Of a stretch of 64,000 nucleotides of DNA, positions 1 through 11,400 are shown in pieces. The notes under the pieces are model-generated. The model did no database searches. It worked only from the letters and a program-made list of their open reading frames with translations, and was not told the origin of the DNA. The stretch spans positions 9,238,001 through 9,302,000 of the forward strand of contig CP093831.1 in assembly GCA_033063855.1 (NCBI GenBank), in the 5' to 3' direction. The DNA is from Smittia aterrima (taxonomy: Eukaryota; Arthropoda; Insecta; Diptera; Chironomidae). A program made the position numbers and the translations under genes. Position 1 is the stretch's first letter; each line of letters begins with the position of its first letter.

Positions 1-644
1 GCTTTATATAAATTTTCGTGAAGGACTCTCTAAAATAAACTTTAAATATTAATGGAACAACTTTAACGTTTATACTTAATTGTGAAAAGGGTTCGGCGAT
101 CTGAAGCGAGTGAATTAAGTCAATTGATGTAGACAATTGCTGTTTTAAAGAATTATTTATTTATTTTTCCTTGTCTCAAAAGTTTTGTTCGACACGATCA
201 GACTCTTTCAGTTTAGCAATTTGTTGATAAGTTCATTACACTTCAGGAGAAGGTAAATAAGTCTCAAGGAATAATCGAATCAATATTTATACCAAAAATT
301 AAAAATTTAACAAACACCGCGGGAAATTTTTTGTTAAAAATAATAATATTTTTCATTTCTTGATCATGTTTACAAACGATTATAGATTTCTCACACGCTA
401 ACATGGGGAGAAACGATTAAGTAAATTTTATTTCGGTTGCTTTTATTAAGCTGTTGAGAGATACCACAGATTACTTCAGTGTTAAGTTGTCTCTGAGCTC
501 ATAGATGTATTTCAAGAAAATTTTCCCAAATAATCTTTCACTGGACAAATATTTATTTGATCACACCGAGACATGAAGTTTACATTAAGTGAAAAATTAC
601 TTAAAAGTATGCGACATCTTGCAGAGTTTTGAGAGAGGAACTTT
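1..644. other. 3' flank of the odorant receptor, no gene seen
   Basis: I see no coding exon here on either strand. The stretch is AT-rich and is the downstream flank of the odorant receptor, which is read leftwards. A minus-strand AATAAA lies at about 557-552, roughly 90 bases past the receptor stop codon, and is a reasonable poly(A) signal for it. Nothing else is supported. Confidence 0.6.
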
Positions 645-2071
645 TTAGGTTGTCGATTGTAGCAACGTCAGAAGCGAATAAGTAAATTGCAGAACCTGAA
701 AAGAAAATATTCAATTGAAAACACTAAGCTAAAAAATGATCAAACCGTAAGCAACGTCTCAAAGTCAACAGAGTTGAAGATTCCATTGAAACCTTTCAAT
801 CGCTGAGCCGTGATCAGAATCAAAAGCACATCTTTTCGCTTCCTGGCTTTCTGTGTGAACCATTCGACTTCGTAGATTGCTGAAGTTAAGTTTTCAACAC
901 AAACATTGAGGCGATTTCCCATCAAGCAGAAAACTGAGAGTTGTCCAAATACACCGCAAATCATCCCAAACATTGTGGTCGATTCGAATTCAGAAGCGCT
1001 CAAAGTGTGCAAGTTCATGCATAAGACGACAGCTGACATTGAAAAATCGATGAAAAAACTGAATCTTAGGATAGCTCGTGCTTCGTTCATCCAATCCATG
1101 ACTCGATAACTTCGTAAAATCGTTTTCTTCACTTGCTCCTCGACCAAATTCTCTTCAAATTCTATCTGTTGAAACATTTTTTTGACTTGAAGCGTTAAAG
1201 TTTCAATTTCCCAACATGAAAAGTTCATCAGCAGCAAAGCGTATCCAGTGTAAAAACAAAAGAAGGTATATGCGGCACACGCAATGAACAGTTGTTGGAA
1301 ATATTGAAGGAACCACTTCGGAGTCATGAAGGAGTCAAAGGGCAAATAAACAAAATTGAAGTTGTAGAACAGCCGTAAATCATTGACACCGTCAACGAAG
1401 AAAGGTGAAGAGACGATGACGACAAAGTTAAGAGTCATCACCACTGCACAGCCAACCGAGAATTTAAATTCTTTCTTCATGTAATCAATCGCAAGAGACC
1501 AATCGTCATCAGTTGAACGAAGTTGCAACCTAAAAGAATTCAATGAGAGGAAGAAATAAAATTTGAACATTTCTTGCCTCTCTTTTGTAATCTTATCCAT
1601 CGCTCTTTGAATCCTGGCTTGCATTAGAAACAAGATCGCCATGTAACCGAAATGGCGAATGATTTGAACTTTGAAAAAACTAAGTTTAATAAACTTTCCT
1701 CGAATCTTAAAATTTTCTTACGCAAATATCCAATGTTCTCCCCCAAATCGATCGCTGTTAGATTTTCTGTGATTAACAAGTAGGAGCTGATTGCGATCAC
1801 AAAGTAAGCATGAGCTATGACATTTAGCTTGAAGCTAGAGAAAAAAAAGTTAGTTTCAATTAATAATTTTAAAAGCTTGGCTATTTTACAAAATATTTAA
1901 TTTTCCTTCAGCATTCAGTGGATTCAGAAATTTCCACACAATCCCAACTTGAACTTTAACCATTCGAGTTGCATGAACGGATGGTCCTTCGATGATTTTC
2001 ATTTCTGGTTTTGCTGAAATTTTTTTGCGTCTAGCTTGTCTCACTGTCAATCGGCGAATGAGCGTTGACAT
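645..2071 (-). CDS. odorant receptor (7tm_6 family), four exons
   Basis: This is an insect odorant receptor, a seven-helix subunit that forms ligand-gated cation channels with the co-receptor Orco in sensory neurons. Exons deduced: 2071-1887, 1834-1722, 1668-746 and 695-645. All phases match and give about 423 residues, normal for the family. Visible features are an early helix pair around the AIDLGENIGYL segment, a third helix beginning near SVGCAVVMTLNFVV, a fourth near the LPFDSF loop, and the short last exon ending in FTYSLLTLLQ, the typical OR C-terminal helix with its phase-0 intron. ATG 2071 is chosen; a later in-frame Met (MKIIEG) is possible. The acceptor of exon 3 (TTTTTTCAAAG) was picked because it restores phase. 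Family assignment is firm; the receptor subtype and ligand cannot be told. Confidence 0.85.
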
Positions 2072-2895
2072 AAATTCTCTCAAAGAAATTCTATGAACAG
2101 CAAATTTCCCAAATAAAATATTTAAGGATAATTACATTGCACAGCGGTTATCACTGGACCGGAGTGAGTTTTTTCCCCTATCATTTCCATTGACTTAGAC
2201 AATGTTTGAAATATTGAACAATAAATCACTGGAACACTGATGACCTATTGAGCTGGGCAGTGTTTATAATAATTTGCTCATTGAAATGTACAATTTATTC
2301 TGTGGGAGCATTTTCTTTGAAAACAGGTCGCTGTGACGTGGTCGAAGAAAGTTGGAAATGCAGTTTTTTCTCACAAAGTTCATTTATTAATTCATTTTTC
2401 CTATGTCATACGTCTGTGCAAACGTTCCATTATTCATTCAGTTATTACAGAAAGGTTAAAAGCTCAAAAGAATGATTCACAAATTCATGGTTTCTTCCTG
2501 AACTGATTCAGGGTTGAAAGCATCGATTTGCATTCACATCGTTGATTATCTTGTCTTTCTTAACAAAACCATAAGTGAGTAAGTGAATTGCAGAAGCTGA
2601 AGTGAAAATATCCTGATTTCAAAAGTTTAATTCAATATTTAATATTAAAACGTTAGCAGCGTTTCAAAGGCAACAGAGTTGAAGATACTGTTCCGAAATC
2701 GAAAATATTTCCTCTCAATCATAATTTATTGGCATCAATATTCAGAGCTTCTTTTCGTAGTTCTCTGAAAGTTTACGTTTAAAGATGGTTTTGTTTTCAC
2801 GACAGTTCGTTCACAAAAATAAAGAAGAAGAATTCCTTTTGTGATTGTCTCTCCTTCTGTTGCTGATCCTCAGTATTCGTTTGTATTTCGTTGCA
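2072..2895. other. interval between odorant receptor and TM7SF3-like gene
   Basis: This divergent interval holds the receptor promoter side, the receptor relic described at 2546-2740 and the upstream region of the TM7SF3-like gene. Apart from the relic I see no coding exon. Short open frames here lack homology or splice context. Confidence 0.5.
2546..2740 (-). pseudogene. decayed 3' end of a second odorant receptor
   Basis: The region repeats the end of the neighbouring receptor. Positions 2596-2546 give a 17-codon last exon (LLQFTYSLMVLLRKTR, stop) the same length as the 51-base last exon of the intact gene and preceded by the same CTTCAG acceptor. Positions about 2700-2651 match the end of its penultimate exon (IFNSV, FETLLT), but the donor has lost a base relative to the intact copy, and further upstream the similarity breaks down with a frame change. 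No other exons of this copy are visible before the divergent TM7SF3-like gene. I read it as the remnant of a tandem receptor duplication. The last exon still reads open, so it is either a young relic or a fragment under little constraint. Confidence 0.7.
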
Positions 2896-4686
2896 ATGAG
2901 TCGTTTCATGTTTTTGCTTTGTTTATTAAGATTTTCTGTTGTTTCCAGCCTGGACTCAGGTAACACGAAAGTTTGATTAGGAGGCGTCATTTCTCGACAA
3001 TTAAACTTTCTTTTAGGTTTCAACATGAAAATCGATATCAACTCGAATGGGCAAAACAAAAGCGAAGTTGTTTACACTCAACAGTTTGTAGCTCCATCAA
3101 TGTCCAACAACACTATCATCATTCGAGGCTTAGACGAGAAATTTCTTTCATACGCTGTCGTTCAGCTTCATTCTTTCTACTTCAGCGTGACTTTTGCTAT
3201 CGACGATCAACAACAAACCGGAACAAATCTTGGTTTCGTTCTCAAAGCAGACGGAGCAGCGAAGAGATTTTATATGTGGAGCAATAACAATGACGAAGTT
3301 CAATGCATGATTGCTATTGTTCTTTATAATCACACAGCACCATCTTTAAAGATAAGAGACTTCGATCCTCCGACGATCGAACTCAGTCAGAACGAGCGTT
3401 TCATTATCGCGCAAACACCTGGAGATGAAACTTACTTCGCGTATCTTCCTCAATTCAACTTCCAGCATACGAAATACTTTGAAGGCATCGAGAGTATGAT
3501 CTTCAACTTTAAGAACAGTTACAAAGCAAAGTCAGTTTATTCTAATCACGTAAAATACTTCGAGAAACTTCCTGGAACTGGAATGATTATCAACAGCATA
3601 GTCCACGGCGACAACGGGCAAATCGCTTTTTTTGTTCCATCAGTCACTTTCTCGTGTCCTGTAAACACTTGGAAGTCACATTGCTCGGAAGTCGATGGAT
3701 TAAGACGATCTCTGAGTATCTTCCTCGTTCTGTTCGCAGTTGTGATGATATTTAACCTTTTGATGCCCGAGCTAATCGAATCGATCTTGAATGGAATGCT
3801 GATTGGATCGTTATTCACTTTCGTCTTCACTAAAGACCATCACGTCGTCATGTTTCCTTTCGATATCTTCATCAGCACACTTTTCGGAGGAACTCTCTTC
3901 GCTGCAGTGTTTGGAATCATTTCGCTTTACTTTCGAATGGGACGGTATCTAACAAAACTCACATTCAGCAATTTCGTGATCGCAATCGTGATGGAAGTTC
4001 TTTTCGACTCTTACGTTTCGATTTATTTTCAATTTGGGGCAGCACTGGTTTTGTCAATTGCCTTACATTTTATTAGAATTTCATTCTCTGTTTTCCTTGG
4101 CGGATTTTTGCTCATCGTTGGACTCTCAAATATTTTGAAAGTCGGAAATATTCACAGAATCTTTATCAATAACTTTCATGCGCTCACTTCAATTCATGAA
4201 GACTCACAAGCAGTCGAGGATTCAGTTTGGAGTATCTTGCGTTATAACTTCATCAACTACAAGATTCAGTTGAATCTTCTTGACTTGTCACTGATCGTTT
4301 TCTATCTCGTTGGATCAATCCTTCTTACAATCCGAAAAGAAATTTATTTCCGGAATAATTCTGACATTCTCGATGGACATCACTTCTTCGCCGAGTACGA
4401 AACTATTGAGGACTACAATCGAAGCACAGCGAGAAACCGAAATTACTTGATGGGAATCAGTGGATCAATGGTTAACAGGTTGAAGGTTGTTTCGAGATGT
4501 CCGCGACATCATTATCGCTCGAACGTCGTTCACGAGAGATCTCCACTAATATCGCACTGGCTGGCGTCAGATGAAAGTGAAAACGACGAAGTCTTCGAAT
4601 CACCAAACACAAATTCACGATTCATGCGAACGCTTTCCTCAGAATCGAAAGAGAGAATCGATCAAATTCAAAACTTCAGCAATTGA
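2896..4686 (+). CDS. TM7SF3-like seven-transmembrane protein
   Basis: Two exons are deduced: 2896-2959, coding a signal peptide (MSRFMFLLCLLRFSVVSS), then a 57-base intron and 3017-4686. Together they encode 575 residues, close to the roughly 570 of vertebrate TM7SF3. The mature N-terminal half (to about residue 225) is hydrophilic with N-glycosylation sequons and ends in a Cys-containing segment (SCPVNTWKSHC). About seven hydrophobic helices follow, from SIFLVLFAVVMIFNLL to LSLIVFYLVGSILL, in the manner of a DUF4203-type membrane domain. The last 130 residues are a polar cytosolic tail rich in Ser, Arg and acidic residues. TM7SF3 is reported in vertebrates as a cell-survival membrane protein; its insect role is unclear. 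A poly(A) signal AATAAA is at 4726-4731. Assignment rests on topology and remembered family appearance, so it is moderately sure. Confidence 0.7.
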
Positions 4687-5495
4687 TGAATGCAATGCAA
4701 AGTTCCTTAAATTTTTGTTACCTCAAATAAATCTATTATTGTAATCCATTTCCTTTAGACTTGAGTTAAGTTAATTGCTGTACAATTATTTCGTAAATCT
4801 AATTGTGTTATTTGTACTTGAGCTACCTTGAAGAGTTCAATCTAATAAATCAACTTCCAAGTACACATTATCTTGAAACATAATGATTTACCGCACATCT
4901 GTAATAAACATCTCATTGGAAGACTTTACTCACTCGATGAATTTCTAACAACGCAGAAAATAAAATTGAATATTCATAAAAAATTGTAATTTTATTTTTC
5001 TTTCTTGTATATCGGTTGATTAATCTTAATTTTAATTTTGAAAAATAAAACTTACATTTAACAGTAAAAAAAGCTTGAGGTTTTCCGTATTTGCGCTTTT
5101 TTATGGAATTTTCTTATGGCACATTTTTCTTCCTAATCTTCTCTTTACCTTTCATCCAACCCACGACTCAAATCCAAATCAAAATGAAGAAAAACTTTCT
5201 AACTATTAAGACTAGACCTAAACGAATCATTAAACTTAACTTTGTTTCTTCCTTTCTTTTGTTTCTTTCCACTAAAACTTTAACAAGATCTATTCAGATC
5301 CTTTCATGGTCTTCTAGTTTACGTCAAATGAATTTAAAATTAAACTATCATAAAGAGATTGCAGATAAAAGTGCTTCAGCAATTTGGCTGAGCATTTATA
5401 GAAGTAGACAATAAAGTTTCAACAGAAATTGAAAAACTTAAACTTTTTTAAACAAAACACTTTCTAACGATCACATTATGGATTTAACTTTCTGT
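4687..5495. other. convergent 3' interval between TM7SF3-like gene and Oatp
   Basis: The two flanking genes converge here. The interval holds the AATAAA of the plus-strand gene at 4726 and AT-rich sequence. A plus-strand open stretch beginning with ATG 5103 looks hydrophobic at first but has no splice context or recognisable domain and lies antisense to the likely Oatp 3' UTR, so I do not call it a gene. Confidence 0.5.
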
Positions 5496-8423
5496 CTAGG
5501 TATCCTCTCGAATTGTTCCGTTAAGCGAGAGCTTTCTCATTTCCAGTAAATTCTCGTTGCCATGATCTTGTGTTTCATTTCTTGTCGTCTCAACTGCTGT
5601 GTGTGACTCTGGATCGATGTCGATGCGGTGAGACTTGAAATAGACGACCATGTCAATACAAAACGCGAGCAACATGATAAAGCTAGTGACACCTGTGAAG
5701 CAAACAAATCATTAAAGTAACTGAAAAATATTCTCAATCGATCTTTCAACTCACCAAAGTAATATGTTCGGAATGAATCTGAATCGTAGAGCGAGCAATG
5801 TCCGTTTTGTCCGCACATTTTTGTCCACACGATACACGTCGCGTCAATAATTCGCGCGTAGATATTTGGACATGGAATGTTTGCAAAAAGTCCAAGTGAA
5901 AATTGGACGATTCCCATCGCCATCGATTTGTCTTTAGGATGAGTGCATCGCATGATTATCATCATCCCTCCAACTTCTGATGTCGAGTGAATGAAAACTG
6001 TTAGCGCAAAGATTGCGACGAAAATGTGAAGTTTCGTGTCACATCTGCCATCATCACATAATCCACTCTTTGCTGTTGGTTCTGGTGCCGAATCTGAAAT
6101 AATAGAAAATTGTTAACTTTGTGGGTCATCAGAAAAATATTCTGAACTCACCAGTGAGACAAGAACATTCAGTGAAATTCCTTCGTCCATGAAGTTCTGA
6201 CTCAAATTTACAGCCAGCATGACACGCAGAGAAGTATGAGAGTCCGTCGCTACCACAAATCGGCGAATATTTTTCATTATCGCACAGGCAAGTTGAGTTT
6301 AAATTTTCACAAGGTTTAGCAAAAAACTTTGAGCTTCCAAAACTGAGAAATAAAAAGAAAAATTAAAGAAACTCGAATGGTTTTTGATTTAAATTCAACT
6401 CACTCGCTATTATCACGATTTTCAAGACCTTTGAAGTTGTTCATTGGACAACCAATCATCGAGAGAACCATCATTCCAATTGCAGTAGCCAAAGCGGTGA
6501 ACGCGATCCATAAGGAAACATTTTTCGCTGACACTTGATATTTTATTGACATTATCCCGGTAATCAAAATTCCAGCTCCCATCATCAGAATACCAAAAGT
6601 TCCTGATATAAAATTTGCGTTGTGCGTTGCCATTTGAAATTGATTTTCGAGATATTTCGGCAGGAAAACGTAAAGTCCTGTGATTGGAAGTAAATGGAGA
6701 ACAGCAGATGCTGTTCGGAACATCAGAATATCATTCCTGAGTTGTCGCTTTACAGTTGAAGCAAAATCTTTGAATTGCGATAAGAATCTTCCGCTTTCTT
6801 CGGCATGTAAATCATCGCTGATGTCTTTATCAGTCTTGAGGCTTTCATCCAACTTTGTGATCGGTGCTGGCATTACTTGCGTTGCTTTATTGCGAAGTTT
6901 CTTTGGGAAAGTGAACATCACAAGAGAAGCGAAGAACATGCTTGTCGACACAAGTAGTAAACCTAGAGAATGAAGAAAGAAAATCATCATGAAATGAAGT
7001 ATCTTTCTCTTTTGGAGTTTTCAACGTGAATTCGAGTTTACAACATTGGACATCATCAGACGTAGAAAACGCGTGAATGCATCATCTTTTGTTGATAATT
7101 CATTTCTTTTGTGTTGCCTTCTAAAAACGTTGCTACGACGAAAAGACGAAGAAGAAAATAAAGAAGAGTCTTCTTATTGTTTAGTCTGGAATTTAATTCA
7201 AGAGTCGTCTGGTCGGGTTTTTGATTCACTTTGTCTCGTTTTCTTCTCTCGCATGTGATTCCTTCGGTTGCATTCTCGAAAGGTGTTTTTATTTTGTTTC
7301 TTTGACGACTTAGTAAGTCGGACTTACCTAGCCACCATGCACCAATGAAATCCTGATCTGTAGGATCGACGTTCTTAGACAAATCAACAAATTGTCGAAT
7401 GCAGAATGAGCCGAGATAGTAGCCGATAGCAGGCCCGAGAACTCTCACACCAATCGTTATCGCCATGTACATTGGAGACTGCTTTGATTGCACATTATCG
7501 TCGATGTATGGAATGCCAAGAACGCTGATAGCAGTTTGGCCAATTCCGATACCAAGAAGACTCACAGCTAAGATCACAAGGACGACAGATTTCATTTTAC
7601 TGTCAGAATCGTGATTTGTGTTTTCATTGCAACCTGATGAGAAACAAAATAATTTCAAGAGAACTAAGACGATAAGACATTCAATCTCACTTGAATCGAA
7701 AGCAGTTAAATTGTTGAAGGCTTCATCCGTCAGACATAAACTCTCCGAGAGATTTCCATGCATTGTGTTCATTGTCATAAAAGGCGAGACTTTTATGCTC
7801 CTGTTGCTCTCTGCCAGGGCTAAAGAACTAGGAGTAGAGTAGAGCCTCGATCCGTAGATGAAATGTGGAGAAACTGAGCCGAAAGCTGCGAACGAGAATA
7901 ATAACATTCCACAGGCGATCCATCTGGGTCTATGACCGCGACCAGCTGAATATGTGAGAAGCAACGATGTGCAGATTTGTCCGATTTCACTGAAGTTGAG
8001 AAGAAGCGCGATCGATGCAGTTTTGATGTGAAAAAGCTTCTCGATGGTTGTGATGACACTCACGAAGTATGTGAAGTAACAGCCTGTAAATTAAAGTTGT
8101 TAGAATTGATCTTTAAAGTCTGAGCATTTCAATTTACCTTGAAGAATGTAAGCGAGCAGGAAAATCACCATAAAGAAGTTTGTCGATGCGAATTTATCTG
8201 CACAGCCAGGCTGAAGCGCCTCTGCGTCCCATTTCCGGCGACCAGTGAGTGGATCTTCTTCGGCGACTTTCTCATTCTTGTTTGCTCTCATGTCCAAACT
8301 GTATTCGTCGTGATTGTTGTTGGTTTTATTGTGAATGCGATTCGTGTTCAAATTACTGTTAATTCCGTTGTTGCGATGGTTGAGATCGCTGATTTCATTC
8401 AGCGATCCGTTTCCACGGCTCAT
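5496..8423 (-). CDS. Oatp: organic anion transporting polypeptide (Oatp/SLCO)
   Basis: This is a twelve-helix, sodium-independent carrier for amphipathic organic anions at the plasma membrane. Seven exons join in phase: 8423-8138, 8083-7691, 7633-7328, 6962-6404, 6342-6152, 6093-5755 and 5692-5496, giving 756 residues. The OATP signature before helix 6 is visible (DFIGAWWLGLL). Exon 5 carries the cysteine-rich Kazal-like domain of the large extracellular loop (CLCDNEKYSPICGSDGLSYF...). The N-terminal 70 residues are Asn-rich and cytosolic, and the C-terminal tail is acidic. Six of the introns are about 50-60 bases except the 365-base intron between exons 3 and 4, where the frame stays open for about 90 codons past the donor. 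The upstream ATG at 8423 is the only good start. Which insect OATP subfamily it belongs to cannot be told. Confidence 0.92.
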
Positions 8424-11400
8424 TCTGGATCTGTTTGATGATTCTCTCGATTACCTTTAACGGGAAATAAGGAAAATTTCTTTAGACAACAAATCCAGGT
8501 GTTTACTGGCGCTTTGATAAATTCAAATGACGATTCAAAGTCAAACGATGTTAAAATATTCGGAATAAATATTTCGAGACGTTTGCATTTGATTATAAAA
8601 AGATAGCATCAGTCGGATGTGTGTTCACTTCCAAAGTTCTCGAGGGTTTACTGATAACTGAAGACGTGTCAGTAAATATCAACACGAATTACATAAACGC
8701 ATCAACAGCCATGAAAAACTTTAATGACTTGCAAGCAGCTCATCGGAAAGCAGATAATGTCAAGTTCACGATCGGAGCCATGAATATCGAAGGGGCGATA
8801 AAAATTTCGCTGCTCGTCGATCGTTGCATAACCAACGATGGCAACGCTTAAAGACAGACATTAAGTGACGTAAAGCATAATTGCACACGAGCGAAAGAAT
8901 TTCCGCTAAAAGCTGCGCCGTCGCGATAGCGGAGAAATGTGCAATCTTTCTGCTTATTCAGTTTTGCTTATTCTGTTTTACGCTCGTCCTCGTGAAATTA
9001 CTTTGAACTTGAAATGTCTTCTCATTCTTTCTCGCTCACGTCTCTGTTTTCCACAATGTCAGCAATTTTCTCTCGGCTTTCAATGTCAACTCTCTACTTC
9101 TTCTTCTTCTGATATCAAAGTTCTTTCTGGTTCCTTTGCAGATTCTCGCGTCCGCGCATTTAATGGAATTTATTTGCCAGCGAGACATTAAGTGTTTGTC
9201 GCTGTCGCGATTGCATAAGGCTTTAAATCAATTTATCTTGAGTTAGTGTCGCGGCGTTTCCCCGAAACGAAATTTGAAAGCGAAAAAATCTTCGTGTCGA
9301 GACGAGCAATTAAAGTTGAGAGAGAACAATAATTTCGAGGTCTCGCATCGTCTGGCGATTGATTTCTTTTTTGGGAAAAAAAGACAAAAAGAAATGTCGG
9401 TGAAGGTCTAGAATATCAATAACTCTCCAATCCGACCATAAATATTCATTAACTCAAGATCAAGGTCCGTCTCGGTTTCATTTCTTTCTTCTTCTTTGCA
9501 CGAATTTCAAATGCCCGATAACTCTGACTGTCGACTTAGTCGTTCATAATTTTAAATGACACAGACACTTTCATTCGTTTCATCGAAAAAGATAAAAGCA
9601 GAAACGTAAATTATAATTTTCACGGTTGGAATTTGTGAGAACCACAAACCTTTTTTTTATTGAAGATACAAACTTTAACTAAATTAACGTCATCACCTTG
9701 CAAATCTGACTGAGCAAGCACATTCAACTGATTAGTTAGAATAAAGATTGAAGTGATTTATTCGCTTACTAGTGATTAGAGACAACAACTTTGCTTTGAT
9801 AAGACGAGCTAGACTGATTACGAGTTCATCAACGCTTCTCCAGCATCACTGACGCGTAACGGAAAGCAGAGAAGGAAAAATACTTTCGATTACGACTGAA
9901 ATTAACTCGTTGTCGCAACTCACACACACTGCCGTTATATTTAGTCTCGAATCGTAAAACTCAATCAACAGCTTTATAATTTTCGCAACCGCTTTAGTCC
10001 ATCACACGCATTTTGCGAAACGTGCGTCGCCTTATCTTGAACACGCATTGACATTGAAAATGATTCGGCGGAATGTCAAGCGCACAAGCGAATTCTCTTG
10101 CTGTATTCGAACTTTACTTCCATTCTTGTTGTTCCGCTGAAACGACATTTGGGTTTTTTTAATACCTGGCACGATAACAGACGGCGATAAGGAGAAATCG
10201 AAGAATGCAGCTTGCAAAGTTGATTAGACAGCCGAATATCAGTAAACACAATCAAGGCCAAGCAGCAGCTTGTGCAGCGCTGATAACTTTAAGTGGAATC
10301 GAATGTCGCGATTGGCCTTCACGCCTTGCGTTTTATGTCTCAGATTGCAGCCAACTCGCAAGGCAGTTAAAGTCGCCCAAAAGAAAACAAAGCAATCAAC
10401 AAAAGTTCACTCCAGTCGATCCGAAAATAAATAAACAAATTTCTCGCTGTCATGCATTTGCGACATTAATTGACGCCTAAAATTCTCGTGATGTCGAGAA
10501 TGATTTTATTTCTAACATTCAACGACCTATCTCAACATTTTGTTTCATGATCGACAGGGGCTGCTGCAGGCTGGAGCGAAACAGCTTGCACATGAGACTA
10601 TTAAAGTCTTTACAGTATTCTTCGAGATATTTTTAAACTATTCATCCGACAGATGACGGAAGAACTTTTCTCATTCTTCTTTGAATTCTTTAAGCATTCT
10701 CAGCAATTGACTTCAAGGTGAACGGGAACAAGCCCACCATCCCGATCATTGACCACTTGCTCTCCCGTCAAAGAGAAATGAAGAAAAATTCATTTTAAAT
10801 CAGAGCGAGTAACAACATTAGTAGGCAAATAGAAGGCGAAATGATACTTTATATCCATTGATCGCACTCGTAACTGCGCAAAAGGCTGAAACAATTCGAC
10901 CATTTCACTCGAGAAATTCATTTTTCATCATTTACACCAGAAACATTGTCAATTTGCTGTTCTGTTTGTCATAAATATTTTGTTGACTTTCGACTGTCCG
11001 TGAACTTCGTTTCTCGAATGTTGGAGCAAAAATATTCACGTGATTCAATTATTTTGGCACAGATCTATTTCCATTAATTGAGTGGACCATCGATGCCGAC
11101 TCCGAAAAGTTAAATAGACCGCGTTATGAGATCACGATCGACAAAAATGGAAAGTTGCTGACCAATCAAGCTTCTACGCACAGTCTGCTGCTTACCAGAG
11201 TCAAATAAAATCATCAAGAAAACTTACGAATTAATCACAAAGCGATGGAATTTCGCGGTCGAAAAAAAGAAGATTCTTCTTTAAATTGAGTGCGAGTGAA
11301 ATTTTGCTTTGTGTTAACTGAGAAAACGATTAATTTCGCTGCTTGTAATGTGATTTTAAAAACTGAAAGTCGTGACCTCAAAAATTCATCATCGCCGGAA

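Noticed and set aside
1669..1721. Apparent one-base frame error between odorant receptor exons 2 and 3
   Set aside because: It disappears when the acceptor TTTTTTCAAAG is used in place of the upstream CTTAG, so the receptor is intact.
5103..5414. Plus-strand open frame with a hydrophobic start
   Set aside because: It is antisense to the probable Oatp 3' UTR, has no domain or splice context, and becomes low-complexity Lys/Ser/Thr sequence after the start.
8594..8614. TATAAAA followed by an initiator-like TCAGTC
   Set aside because: The spacing to the initiator A is about 17 bases, too short for a normal TATA promoter, and no gene follows.
8937..9191. 84-codon frame with a signal-peptide-like start
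   Set aside because: The rest is Ser/Arg-rich without pattern, and nothing upstream or downstream supports a gene.
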